The notes beneath the pieces are model-generated. The model saw nothing but the letters and a program-made list of their open reading frames with translations, ran no database searches and was not told the DNA's origin. Below, one piece after another: positions 1 to 7,941 of a stretch of DNA of 64,000 bases. Positions within the stretch are counted from its first letter, which is position 1. Every line of letters begins with the position of its first letter. Both the position numbers and the translations under genes were made by a program. The stretch comes from an uncultured Clostridia bacterium (GTDB lineage: Bacteria; Bacillota; Clostridia; Lachnospirales; Anaerotignaceae), in contig CALWSR010000001.1 of assembly GCA_944384265.1 (NCBI GenBank), positions 62,001 to 126,000 of the forward strand, in the 5' to 3' direction.

Positions 1-1
1 A

Positions 2-145
2 GACGAAGCTATTATGGATACTAGTGAAATAAAAGATAGAGCAATTTCTTTTCGTAGTAATCCTGAGAGTTTTCCTATGATAAACTCACCATACTTTTTG
101 TCATTGGATTTACATGATTTATTATACATAGGAGATGGGGAATGA
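2..145 (+). CDS. C-terminal fragment of an unknown protein (cut by window start)
   Basis: An open frame runs from the window edge to a TGA at 143-145 and gives the last 47 residues of a protein that starts outside the window. The fragment is soluble-looking and mixed-charge, with no motif I recognise. Its stop overlaps the next start (ATGA), so the two genes are probably translationally coupled. The AGGAGATGGGG just before the stop is the ribosome binding site of the next gene. Function unknown. Confidence 0.6.
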   Translation, partial: DEAIMDTSEIKDRAISFRSNPESFPMINSPYFLSLDLHDLLYIGDGE

Positions 146-1017
146 ATTCATTTATAAATAGAAATTGTATTCTTATAGTACAGGAAATTGAAAATCATCC
201 TGATTCTATTATAGATAAAATTAAAAATTGTTTTGAAAGTATAAATATAATTTATATTAATTCCACAATACAATTACAGAATTTTAAGGAGAAGCCACTT
301 TTTGATGAAAAGTGGCTTCTCCTTTTTGAAAATATTTATATATTTGAACAAGTGTATAAATCTATGGATTTGAGGACAGTATTTCCTGTATTTTTAACAC
401 ATAAAGTATCAGATAGGGATATATTAAAAGATTTATTAAATACAGCAAATATACCTTATTATATATTTACAAATCCATTTACAAAAGAAGATGCAACTAA
501 ACTTATACTTGATCTGGCACCAAGTACAATTAATTCCATAATGGTTAATAGGATATTATCTAAAACTGGTGTGTCGCCGAAAAGAATAACTGAAGCAATT
601 ATGATTATGGATTCTGTTGGTTACACAGTATCTAATATAAATAAATACCTTGATAAAAATGTATTTGTTAACACTTCGGATGTTTTAGATGCCTTACTAC
701 ATCATACAAAAATGACAAAAACAAAATATAAAGCTGTTTTGAATTACCTTATGATTTATCGTAATTCATATAAATCTTACATAAAAAAAGAATTATTAAA
801 AGAAATCGAACTATATATACATGTTTACAATGACATACTAAATGGTATTCATATGCAAAAGGGGGTTCAAGAATATATTAAAAGTGTAGATTCATTAACT
901 AATTATAAGTATATGCATATACTTGAGTTATTTGAATACAAATCAATCAATCAATTAAAGGTGGTGAGAGGTTTTATAGAACAATCAAATTTTTTACAAT
1001 TTATAAATTTCTTATAA
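142..1017 (+). CDS. Possible DNA polymerase III delta-like clamp-loader subunit (uncertain)
   Basis: A 291-aa soluble protein with no signal peptide. The N-terminal half looks like a Rossmann/P-loop-type fold with no Walker A. The C-terminal half is helical, like the collar domain of clamp-loader delta (HolA) subunits. The size is close to HolA (about 330-340 aa). The idea is helped by a clear clamp-loader ATPase at 48753-49862 and a possible sliding clamp at 30018-31088. No diagnostic residue confirms it, so this is inference only. The start has AGGAGA a few bases upstream and overlaps the previous stop. A perfect 15-bp inverted repeat followed by T's lies inside the gene at 286-324. Confidence 0.3.
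   Translation: MNSFINRNCILIVQEIENHPDSIIDKIKNCFESINIIYINSTIQLQNFKEKPLFDEKWLLLFENIYIFEQVYKSMDLRTVFPVFLTHKVSDRDILKDLLNTANIPYYIFTNPFTKEDATKLILDLAPSTINSIMVNRILSKTGVSPKRITEAIMIMDSVGYTVSNINKYLDKNVFVNTSDVLDALLHHTKMTKTKYKAVLNYLMIYRNSYKSYIKKELLKEIELYIHVYNDILNGIHMQKGVQEYIKSVDSLTNYKYMHILELFEYKSINQLKVVRGFIEQSNFLQFINFL
286..324 (+). other. Intragenic perfect hairpin with T-rich tail
   Basis: The 15-base arm 286-300 (AAGGAGAAGCCACTT) is perfectly complementary to 310-324. The loop is 9 nt and a T run follows immediately. It looks like an intrinsic terminator but lies about 50 codons inside the gene at 142-1017. It could be a premature terminator/attenuator, or a relic of an insertion or duplication. Confidence 0.6.
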
Positions 1018-1034
1018 GGAAAAGGAGGTAGACG

Positions 1035-1772
1035 ATGAATTGTTATACAGAATTATTTAATTCTGGGTTTGTAACGGATAAAGTGGATTATGAAAAACAT
1101 GTTGTATTGCTTCCACAGCAGTACACATCTATATGTGATTTATCCTTAGTAGTAGATTCTGATATTTTCAATTCTATTCTAAAAAAAGCTAGAAGTGAAA
1201 ATCCTATGAATGAAGCTATACTTGTTAGTTTACATGATGCATTACAGAATGAGGAATTTTCTTTATATCAACTTTTTATACAGGATAATGACTTGATGGA
1301 TATTTATATGAAAAAACGAAACGAATATTCTAAAATACAAAAAGATACAGATACAAATCTATTTAATGTGCTCAAACCTGAAAATCCATATTTAGCACTT
1401 GATGCAGATGAACATGACGAAGAGTTCGAAAATTATAAAGAAAACATTAATACTATCATAGATGAGTTAGAAGGATGTATTTCAACAAATTCTTTCTTGG
1501 ATATCTTTATATGCGAAAATCATAATGATGGTGAACGTAATACTGAAATTCTAACTAAGACTTTAATAAGATATTCAGAGGACATTAGTAAAGATAATTT
1601 TATCTCTATCTATTCTGCGTTCTCTAATATTTTATTTACAGGTAAAATAAACTGTGATGCTATATTGCAAATGTATAGAATACTTGCAGATATTTGCTTA
1701 CAGAAAAAAGATTATGAGACTTTAGATGATCTATTTTCAATATTTATTGAAAAATTATACCCTGATGAATAA
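1035..1772 (+). CDS. Unknown acidic soluble protein
   Basis: A 245-aa protein starting at ATG 1035 behind a perfect AAAGGAGG. It is rich in Asp, Glu and Asn, predicted mostly helical, with no signal peptide or membrane segment. The second half (about residue 125 onward) has alternating hydrophobic helices, as in a small helical-repeat or adaptor domain. It lies 17 bp after the preceding gene and 24 bp before a membrane protein, so the three are likely one transcript. I recognise no family; an intracellular partner of the membrane proteins that follow is possible. Confidence 0.65.
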   Translation: MNCYTELFNSGFVTDKVDYEKHVVLLPQQYTSICDLSLVVDSDIFNSILKKARSENPMNEAILVSLHDALQNEEFSLYQLFIQDNDLMDIYMKKRNEYSKIQKDTDTNLFNVLKPENPYLALDADEHDEEFENYKENINTIIDELEGCISTNSFLDIFICENHNDGERNTEILTKTLIRYSEDISKDNFISIYSAFSNILFTGKINCDAILQMYRILADICLQKKDYETLDDLFSIFIEKLYPDE

Positions 1773-1796
1773 CTTTAAAAAATAGGAGATGAATAT

Positions 1797-2501
1797 ATGA
1801 ATACTAAAATTTCACCTAAAATAAAATTACTAATTCTTTTAATTATTGTAGCAATTGGACTAGCTTTTTTCGGTTTTGTAAAATTAGGTAGTTCTTCGTC
1901 TACTATATCTCTATATGTTACATCAATTTTAATTATTATTGCAGGATGCTTTTTTACTTCTGATACAGTTAAATTGTTATACAAATTCTATGAACAAAAA
2001 GCACCTTGGCAAAGATTTATACCAGTTATAAATGAGTTTTATGCTATTGATATTAAGCTGAAAGTTGTAGCTTATATATTTTTTATAATTGGTGTGATAC
2101 TTACAGTAATTGGTTTTTTACCGTATAGTGTTAAAAGTATTTTTGGAGCGACATTTGCAACAGAAGGTTCCTTTTATACTCTATTTGGAGCATTTATTAT
2201 ATTTTCTATTATGCAGATAATTGTTGGCATTGGCACAGTTTTGGCAATTAGAGATATTAAAAATGAATGGGCAACTTTGATTGGAACTGATATTGGTATG
2301 ATTAAAATTCTTGGAGCTTTTGCATTATTTCCAATACTTAGAATTTTATCTTATTATGCTATGCGAAAACCATTGGATACATTAGTTGCTTTTAATAATT
2401 TAAATGCCTCTAGTGCTAATGCTGCTAGTATTATTCTGGATGAGGATGAGGAAGAGGATGAGGAAGAATTTTATTATGAAGAAGATGAGGAGGAATTTTA
2501 A
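1797..2501 (+). CDS. Polytopic membrane protein with poly-acidic tail
   Basis: A 234-aa protein with about five hydrophobic segments (roughly residues 9-28, 36-53, 89-108, 127-150 and 166-185) and a very acidic C-terminus (about 216-234, nearly all Glu/Asp with Tyr/Phe). The motif around residue 62, Trp-Gln-Arg-Phe-Ile-Pro, recalls small integral membrane proteins in which a WxxxIP motif precedes a helix, but I cannot name a family. AGGAGATG precedes ATG 1797. The stop overlaps the next start (TAATG). It could be the inner-membrane platform of an envelope complex. The acidic tail may bind a basic partner or DNA-binding protein. Confidence 0.7.
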   Translation: MNTKISPKIKLLILLIIVAIGLAFFGFVKLGSSSSTISLYVTSILIIIAGCFFTSDTVKLLYKFYEQKAPWQRFIPVINEFYAIDIKLKVVAYIFFIIGVILTVIGFLPYSVKSIFGATFATEGSFYTLFGAFIIFSIMQIIVGIGTVLAIRDIKNEWATLIGTDIGMIKILGAFALFPILRILSYYAMRKPLDTLVAFNNLNASSANAASIILDEDEEEDEEEFYYEEDEEEF

Positions 2502-3301
2502 TGGCAAGTCTAGGAACAAAAAAATTCAAAAGGACATCTAGTAATACTTCTGGTGTTGTTTCTGATAATGACTGGGAAGAAGAGATTGGTTACCCACCAG
2601 AAACAGAACAAAGTTTATATCCTACATCTGAAAGAAATAATGAATCTTTAAACTTTGGTAAAATTACTGAAAATACCATACAAAAAGAGGAGACCTCGGT
2701 TGGATTTGTAATGCCACAAAATAGGACTGTAGAGAAAACTAACCTCAATAAAACCACAAGAACCAATAGAGTAAACAACAATATAGATTCTGTCAATAAT
2801 ACAAAATTATTTTCAAAAGAAAATGTTAATTACCAATACCAGGATACTTTAATCACAGAAGTTGTTGAAATTGATTCCATTAGCGATAATACATTTTTAT
2901 TAGACTATGTATATAAAAAGGAAAAAGAGGTTGGAGCCTCTCTACCAGTAGAAGCTTATGGTGTAAGTGATAGTGTTTTTGAGCATAGTACAAGTCATGA
3001 AATAGTAACAATTGGTAATGAAAGATATTTATCTAACAAAGAAGAAACATTAAATAAAGAGAATCTGGATTTATTACTTTCTAATGTTTCTAAATTTTTA
3101 GCCACTATTGGTTACTTTGATTTGTCACTAATTAAAAAACACACATTCACTGGGGAATTTGGTACGAATTGTATTAAAGCATTATCTATTAATACATACG
3201 AGTATAATGCGATTCTTGGTCTTTGCGATAAATTTAATACAGTGGAAACTACAATTATTGGTAATGGGAACGATACAATTATGCGTTTTGAAAAAAAGTA
3301 A
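2501..3301 (+). CDS. Unknown protein: disordered N-terminus, small folded C-terminal domain
   Basis: A 266-aa soluble protein. About the first 110 residues are Ser/Thr/Asn/Glu-rich and look disordered. The last 110 or so contain regular hydrophobic patterning and probably form a small alpha/beta domain. No signal peptide or membrane helix. Its ATG shares bases with the stop of the acidic-tailed membrane protein, which implies coupled translation and perhaps a physical partnership. A 9-bp A/T-rich inverted repeat (3290-3298 with 3311-3319) spans its stop codon and could be a weak terminator. No family recognised. Confidence 0.65.
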   Translation: MASLGTKKFKRTSSNTSGVVSDNDWEEEIGYPPETEQSLYPTSERNNESLNFGKITENTIQKEETSVGFVMPQNRTVEKTNLNKTTRTNRVNNNIDSVNNTKLFSKENVNYQYQDTLITEVVEIDSISDNTFLLDYVYKKEKEVGASLPVEAYGVSDSVFEHSTSHEIVTIGNERYLSNKEETLNKENLDLLLSNVSKFLATIGYFDLSLIKKHTFTGEFGTNCIKALSINTYEYNAILGLCDKFNTVETTIIGNGNDTIMRFEKK

Positions 3302-3331
3302 AAATCTTTGCTTTTTTTCAAGGAAAGAAGA

Positions 3332-3721
3332 GTGAGATATTTGAAAGAAGAGTTTGAGAATTTATCATTAGATTCTTTTGAAGATGTACTTGGCTTACAG
3401 TGTATTGATCCAGATTTAAACGATGACATGGTTGATATAAGGGATATTCCTAAAATAGAATATCCCTTTATATTATTAAGTGGGATTGAGTATATCAATG
3501 TGCTATCACTTTTATATAAAACAGACTCTGAGAGCTGTCGTACTTTTAATTCTTGGATTTATATAGATAGTGAGTACACACAAATTGAACCAATAGCATT
3601 AACTTTTAATACTTTATTATTAATGAGAAATCTGGGTGTAGTTATTACTATATACGCTTCTTACGATAAAGTCAGTACATTAAATTTAAATGATCCTAGT
3701 ATTATGGAAAAATACATTTAG
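3332..3721 (+). CDS. Small unknown protein
   Basis: I chose GTG 3332 because AAGGAAAG lies just upstream; an in-frame TTG at 3308 would place that binding site inside the gene. The product is about 129 aa, acidic at its N-terminus, then a compact alpha/beta-looking domain with no membrane segment. It sits between the disordered protein and an acidic lipoprotein in the same operon. It contains an 11-bp perfect hairpin at 3439-3468 followed by TATATT. Function unknown. Confidence 0.55.
   Translation: MRYLKEEFENLSLDSFEDVLGLQCIDPDLNDDMVDIRDIPKIEYPFILLSGIEYINVLSLLYKTDSESCRTFNSWIYIDSEYTQIEPIALTFNTLLLMRNLGVVITIYASYDKVSTLNLNDPSIMEKYI
3439..3468 (+). other. Intragenic perfect 11-bp hairpin
   Basis: AAGGGATATTC (3439-3449) pairs perfectly with 3458-3468 across an 8-nt loop, inside the coding sequence of the small protein at 3332. 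It is one of several perfect hairpins embedded in genes in this window. Confidence 0.5.
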
Positions 3722-3739
3722 GTTAGAAAGGAGTTTAAT

Positions 3740-4282
3740 ATGAAAAAGTTTATTTATCTGCTAATATGTTTATCTATATTCTCTTTACCTTTATATGGTT
3801 GTAATGCAGATAGTGATGTAGTAAATGAACAAACAAACGATGACACAGATACTCTTGATTTTGAATTAACTAATGAAACAATAGTAGATGATTCAGACGT
3901 AGAAGTTCCTTCATATTCTGTGGAGGATGATTCCGAATTACTTGATGATTTACTGGGGAGTCCTGAGGATATAACTGGTCAAGAGGATATAGTTTCAGAA
4001 AATCTTGAACAAACTAGTACTGACACTACCATTGATGCTACAACAGAAAATGATACCACTAACACTGTTGATGATGATATTTTGAATCTATTAGAACAGG
4101 CTATATCCGATGAAGAGGGTGCAACTCCCCAAGATTCCGCAACAGAGCCGGAAACTACTGAAAATTTAGAAGCAAGTACTGAACAAAATAAAACAGAACA
4201 AGAACAAGAGCAAACAATAGATAATAGTTCTAATAATACAGCAGAACGTAAGGTGCCAAATACAGGAATATATCCCGATTAA
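3740..4282 (+). CDS. Acidic, disordered lipoprotein
   Basis: A 180-aa protein with a short lysine N-terminus, a hydrophobic core and a lipobox ending Leu-Tyr-Gly-Cys (Cys at about residue 21), so it should be processed by signal peptidase II and anchored outside the membrane. The mature part is almost entirely Asp, Glu, Thr, Asn and Gln, with no hydrophobic core: a flexible spacer or cell-wall-spanning stalk. The C-terminus contains VPNTG, which resembles a sortase motif, but no hydrophobic anchor follows, so sortase use is unlikely. AAGGAG precedes ATG 3740. Exact role unknown. Confidence 0.75.
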   Translation: MKKFIYLLICLSIFSLPLYGCNADSDVVNEQTNDDTDTLDFELTNETIVDDSDVEVPSYSVEDDSELLDDLLGSPEDITGQEDIVSENLEQTSTDTTIDATTENDTTNTVDDDILNLLEQAISDEEGATPQDSATEPETTENLEASTEQNKTEQEQEQTIDNSSNNTAERKVPNTGIYPD

Positions 4283-4308
4283 TTATCTTTAAAGTTGGGA
4301 GGTTTTTT

Positions 4309-4479
4309 GTGGATTTAATTATTGACAATTTAGTTGATTTATTACTAATTCTATCACTACCTTTAATTTTATTACTTTGTTTTATAAAATATAAAGATAT
4401 TTCTTTCCTACATAAGAAAGAGTCAGATTCACCAAAAGAGAAATCTGGTATTTCAGAAAAGAAGGTTGATAGAAAATGA
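4309..4479 (+). CDS. 56-aa single-pass membrane micro-protein
   Basis: GTG 4309 lies 6 nt after GGGAGG. The 56-codon frame encodes one strongly hydrophobic helix (about residues 9-28, mostly Leu/Ile) followed by a basic, Ser/Lys/Glu-rich cytoplasmic-looking tail. The stop overlaps the ATG of the next gene (ATGA), the arrangement seen throughout this operon, which supports it being real. Function unknown; probably a small subunit of the membrane assembly encoded nearby. Confidence 0.6.
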   Translation: MDLIIDNLVDLLLILSLPLILLLCFIKYKDISFLHKKESDSPKEKSGISEKKVDRK

Positions 4480-4730
4480 TTTTTAAAATAGGTTTTTTGA
4501 TATTGATATTATTCTTATTGCTGCAAGATAGAGAGTTAGGTGACTTAGAAAATTTATTATATGTGCCAAGAAATAGAGTGCCAGAACAAGATAACAAAAG
4601 TGATACTACTATAAATACAAATATCGATACTGAAAAGAAACATACTGGTCACTCAGATGATATATTGCCTGACGTTGATCAAGAATTATCACCAGAAGAG
4701 TTTGCACAGAGAATTTTTGATGAAATCTAA
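4476..4730 (+). CDS. Small membrane-anchored protein with acidic exterior
   Basis: An 84-aa protein. Residues 1-17 form a very hydrophobic N-terminal anchor; the rest is hydrophilic and Asp/Glu-rich with a short amphipathic C-terminal helix. The start overlaps the stop of the preceding micro-protein. No lipobox cysteine. It probably belongs to the same envelope complex as its small membrane neighbours. No family recognised. Confidence 0.6.
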   Translation: MIFKIGFLILILFLLLQDRELGDLENLLYVPRNRVPEQDNKSDTTINTNIDTEKKHTGHSDDILPDVDQELSPEEFAQRIFDEI

Positions 4731-4756
4731 AAAATGGGAAGGGGGGTTATAGTATT

Positions 4757-5125
4757 GTGCAAAAGAAAAAGTTTATGTTATTTCTACATTATTTAGTAGG
4801 TATCAGTTTGTTTTGTAATTTAAGTATGACAGTTGCATATATAGCATTTAATTTGTTTTCTGTTAGATTTAAATTATTTTTGTTTATATCTCTAATATTC
4901 TATTTATGGAATATTATGAGTTATTATAAATTACATTCGGACTCCGTTCCTGTAATTACATTATTACTTCCTCATATCGTACATATGGTATTTGAATATT
5001 TTATTTTACACGATTTGGATTGGGAAGCAATTACTATCTTGATTATACTCGATATTATATTTATTATAATCAAGTCCTATAAGGCATCCGCCTTTCCTTT
5101 TATTAAAGAGATAAGAGAGGAGTAA
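4757..5125 (+). CDS. Small polytopic membrane protein
   Basis: A 122-aa protein with three or four hydrophobic helices covering almost its whole length (roughly 10-30, 38-56, 66-84 and 89-107) and a basic C-terminal tail. GTG 4757 follows a G-rich binding site (GGAAGGGGGG). It ends 5 bp before the next gene. No catalytic motif; likely a structural membrane subunit. Confidence 0.6.
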   Translation: MQKKKFMLFLHYLVGISLFCNLSMTVAYIAFNLFSVRFKLFLFISLIFYLWNIMSYYKLHSDSVPVITLLLPHIVHMVFEYFILHDLDWEAITILIILDIIFIIIKSYKASAFPFIKEIREE

Positions 5126-5130
5126 CCTAA

Positions 5131-6009
5131 ATGATAAAAAGATTGGATAATGATATTTATCTAAATATCTCAAAATTAAAGATAGGTAATTTTGGCTCTG
5201 CAGTAGCATACGTGTATGATGGCAAGAGTAAAACTGCAAAAAACGATTCACCATATTTTTTACTGTATCTGAAAGATATAAATGGCGTCACAATACCAGG
5301 ATTTGTATTTAATATTATTGATCATATAAAAGATGGGAGAACTTTAACAAATATTAAAGGTAAGTTTATTACCTTCGAATACTATTGTGATTCTTGGGGC
5401 AGTAATGGTATATCGCTACAATTAACAGCTTTAAATTTAGTGCAATCTCCAGACACTTCACTCATATCAACTTTTATAGGTAGTTTGCCTGATGTCGATA
5501 AATATCTTAAAGATTTGACAAATACACTATCTAAAGAATATGGTAATCCTATTCAGCTGCCAGAAATAAGTTTAAAAATGTCATATATAGATTTTTGTGA
5601 TGGTCGTGTTGGAGGTTTAGTTTATCAATATATTATTATGTTATATCAATTACAAACATATAAACTAATTTATAGTGATAGTGAATATAAAGATTTAATT
5701 GAAACATTTATAGTTTTTATATCTTGTCATCTTGATTATCTGGAAAATGGATGTGAAGCTGACATAGCTTTATTATCCAGAATGACAACGAAAATAAAAA
5801 TATTAACGGAAAGATTGAGTGCAACATCAACAGTGGAAGAGATTGTACAATACTTTAATGGATATAAACCTCGTGATATAGCAGTTAGAACAGTATTACA
5901 CCACTTCGAATCTGTACAGAAGACAATAAAAGAGGTTTATCTAAATAGAACATTGCCACTAACGGTTACTGGAGATGCAGGATATGGAGTGATTAAACGG
6001 TATAAATAG
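5131..6009 (+). CDS. Unknown protein, possible N-terminal OB-fold
   Basis: A 292-aa soluble protein. About residues 10-105 have the strand-rich pattern of an OB-fold nucleic-acid-binding domain. The remainder is helical. OB plus helical domain recalls YhaM-type exoribonucleases, but the HD-domain His-Asp motif of that family is absent, so I do not assign it. GAGGAG precedes ATG 5131. It is the last gene before the hairpin at 6025-6078, which probably ends this transcript. Confidence 0.45.
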   Translation: MIKRLDNDIYLNISKLKIGNFGSAVAYVYDGKSKTAKNDSPYFLLYLKDINGVTIPGFVFNIIDHIKDGRTLTNIKGKFITFEYYCDSWGSNGISLQLTALNLVQSPDTSLISTFIGSLPDVDKYLKDLTNTLSKEYGNPIQLPEISLKMSYIDFCDGRVGGLVYQYIIMLYQLQTYKLIYSDSEYKDLIETFIVFISCHLDYLENGCEADIALLSRMTTKIKILTERLSATSTVEEIVQYFNGYKPRDIAVRTVLHHFESVQKTIKEVYLNRTLPLTVTGDAGYGVIKRYK

Positions 6010-6024
6010 AGTTGCACATTCTAT

Positions 6025-6082
6025 AATGCACCGTCTATATATTATTAGGTATTAAAAAATATATAAAGGCGGTGCATTTTTT
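6025..6082 (+). promoter_or_regulatory. Hairpin acting as terminator and possible RBS-masking leader
   Basis: AATGCACCG (6025-6033) pairs perfectly with 6070-6078, and an inner TATATATT/AATATATA stem can stack on it. Six T's follow (6077-6082), as in an intrinsic terminator, and the next ATG comes immediately after them at 6083. The only Shine-Dalgarno-like sequence (AAAGGCGG, about 6065-6072) lies in the 3' arm. The same structure could therefore end the upstream operon and also hide the binding site of the downstream gene. Confidence 0.6.
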
Positions 6083-6436
6083 ATGACTTCAAAAACTGAT
6101 AGAACGGGTATAACTGAAATTGCAACACGAGATTTTAAAAATACTTATGGTTTAACTTCACCTGCTAATCAAAGTTCTAGAAAAACATTTTCTGATTCTT
6201 TTAAAATGACAGTTATACAAGACTATTTAAATGGTCTGGAAAGAAAAGAGATATTAACAAAATATGATTTATCTCCTTCAACATTTCATAGTTGGATTAG
6301 GGCATATACAGCGGAGCAGAAAGAATCTACAAGTTTACAGTATGATAATGAAGAACATACAGATTCGTTTTTACAAAAAGTTTTAATCGAAAATGAAACA
6401 CTCAAAAAAATTATTTTGATGTTATTAGATATATAA
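6083..6436 (+). CDS. Orphan transposase-type helix-turn-helix protein
   Basis: A 117-aa protein whose residues about 34-76 match the HTH found in IS3-family OrfA and related transposases (KTFSDSFKMTVIQDYL start, then a WIRAY-type end). A C-terminal leucine-rich helix follows. No catalytic transposase (DDE, rve) gene or terminal inverted repeats lie nearby, so it is either an isolated remnant or a domesticated DNA-binding regulator. The start codon abuts a terminator-like hairpin that contains the ribosome binding site, which suggests tight control and perhaps autoregulation. It directly precedes a large lipoprotein. Confidence 0.6.
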   Translation: MTSKTDRTGITEIATRDFKNTYGLTSPANQSSRKTFSDSFKMTVIQDYLNGLERKEILTKYDLSPSTFHSWIRAYTAEQKESTSLQYDNEEHTDSFLQKVLIENETLKKIILMLLDI

Positions 6437-6452
6437 ATTAAGGAGGTATTCA

Positions 6453-7802
6453 ATGAAAAAGAAAATCTATTATTTATTAATTGCTATTGCCTCTAGTACA
6501 TTATTTAGTGGATGTAATATTGATTTCTCAGAATATGCCGTAAAATTAGATCAAATAAATCCTGCTATCAATAATGATTTTGGATTAAGGGTATCAGTAA
6601 TAGAAGGTGTTGATGATAATAATGAATTTGGCAGTTCAGCTGATAATGATTATTTTAATACAGATGATATTATTGAAAACGGTACAGAAGAAGTTGATCA
6701 TCATAAAGTAACATCAGATAAATTAAATAGTGTAAATAGCAATACTTTAACTAGTTCAAAAATTAAAGAGTTGGAATCTGGCGGTTCTGTAGTAGAAGAT
6801 GCAACTACAAATATACCTATTGTTGTGAACTCTATTGCTGGTGGTAGTTATGTACAGGACTATTTGAAAAAATATTCAAATGATATTATAAAGTCCATAG
6901 AGAATAAAAAGAGTGAGATAGACAAGTCTCAAGCTACTATAACTCCTAAATTTTATTTTAATTTGGCTTATAGTGGTTTAGATATTGATGAGAATGGAAA
7001 GAAAAAATGGGTGAATTATTCTTCTAGTTACATACCAAGTAATATGGATAATTATATCTATAGTGATGTTCTTGCTAATCTTATGCAAATTAATAACTGG
7101 TATAATATACGTGCTGATCTGGAAAGTGCGTTCAACAAGCAAAAACAAATTGCTACGGATTTTGGTAATTCAATATTAAAAGTTAATGGGACAAATAAGA
7201 AAGTAAACGAATGCACAACTGCCGAGTTAGTATCAAAAAATACAGCTAGAGTAGATGCAAAGTATAGTGATACGTGGGCATTACTGCAAAATAATAAAAA
7301 CGGGAAATATGTATATACGACCTATCAAGAATTTCTAAATATTTATAGGGATAAACCAAATACATCTTTTTCTAATGCAGCAAATGCCGCAAAGATATAT
7401 ACCAAGACCTTACCGTCCTTTTCGTCTACATATGGCGTAAATTGGTCTACATATGGATTACCAGATAATGTTGCAGATAAAAGTAAAGTACGTATGTATT
7501 CAAGAATTAAATTAAGCTATATTAATTCTATTTTTCGTTCGAGTTCTAATGTAAATAGAGATAGTATTGGTACTGATACTATCTTATATAAAGATAAAGA
7601 TGACTATGGTGGTACAGTCTATTATTTTGAGAATAGAAATCATAGATTAGTTGTTACAGTTTATTGTACTGATTTAAACAGTACAGGGCTTAGTGCAGAA
7701 GTTAAAGATTTTGTTTTGAATCTAATAAATGATTTACGAAATCCAACTGAAATAAATTCTACGGAATTAAAAGGTCTTAGACAAATACATAAGGGGGATT
7801 AA
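6453..7802 (+). CDS. Large lipoprotein of unknown function
   Basis: A 449-aa protein with an N-terminal signal and lipobox ending Phe-Ser-Gly-Cys (Cys at about residue 21), so it is membrane-anchored and surface exposed. A linker of about 100 residues rich in Asp, Asn and Ser precedes a folded domain (about 125-440) with many Tyr, Asn and Lys residues. AAGGAGGT precedes ATG 6453. A terminator overlaps the stop codon. No enzymatic motif recognised. It may be a surface receptor or shield of the envelope apparatus. Confidence 0.7.
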   Translation: MKKKIYYLLIAIASSTLFSGCNIDFSEYAVKLDQINPAINNDFGLRVSVIEGVDDNNEFGSSADNDYFNTDDIIENGTEEVDHHKVTSDKLNSVNSNTLTSSKIKELESGGSVVEDATTNIPIVVNSIAGGSYVQDYLKKYSNDIIKSIENKKSEIDKSQATITPKFYFNLAYSGLDIDENGKKKWVNYSSSYIPSNMDNYIYSDVLANLMQINNWYNIRADLESAFNKQKQIATDFGNSILKVNGTNKKVNECTTAELVSKNTARVDAKYSDTWALLQNNKNGKYVYTTYQEFLNIYRDKPNTSFSNAANAAKIYTKTLPSFSSTYGVNWSTYGLPDNVADKSKVRMYSRIKLSYINSIFRSSSNVNRDSIGTDTILYKDKDDYGGTVYYFENRNHRLVVTVYCTDLNSTGLSAEVKDFVLNLINDLRNPTEINSTELKGLRQIHKGD

Positions 7803-7815
7803 CCCCCTTTTTTAT
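7791..7815 (+). terminator. Intrinsic terminator
   Basis: AAGGGGG (7791-7797) pairs with CCCCCTT (7803-7809) across a 5-nt loop that contains the stop codon of the lipoprotein gene; TTTTTA follows. Strong GC stem plus U tract. Confidence 0.85.
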
Positions 7816-7898
7816 TTATCTTTGCGTTATTTCATGGTACTCATTTATTACTTAATATTATTAGTACAAAAAGTATAAAAAATAAAATAATAGAAAGA

Positions 7899-7941
7899 AA
7901 GGAGTAAATTCAAATTATACATAATTTGAATTGTATATACT
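7899..7941 (+). promoter_or_regulatory. Leader hairpin between RBS and start codon
   Basis: A strong AAAGGAG (7898-7904) is separated from ATG 7942 by 37 nt. A perfect 12-bp inverted repeat with a 2-nt spacer (7907-7918 and 7921-7932) fills the gap. If it folds, it loops out 26 nt and leaves about 11 nt between binding site and ATG, close to normal spacing. An in-frame TGA at 7927 excludes a longer reading frame. The arrangement is like phage T4 gene 25, where a hairpin brings the Shine-Dalgarno to the start. Confidence 0.6.

Noticed and set aside
3290-3319. 9-bp A/T inverted repeat as a terminator
   Set aside because: Only A-T pairs except the ends; too weak to claim as a terminator, though it could slightly affect read-through.
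4240-4282. VPNTG as a sortase signal in the acidic lipoprotein
   Set aside because: No hydrophobic segment or basic tail follows; only four residues remain after the motif, and the lipobox already anchors the protein.
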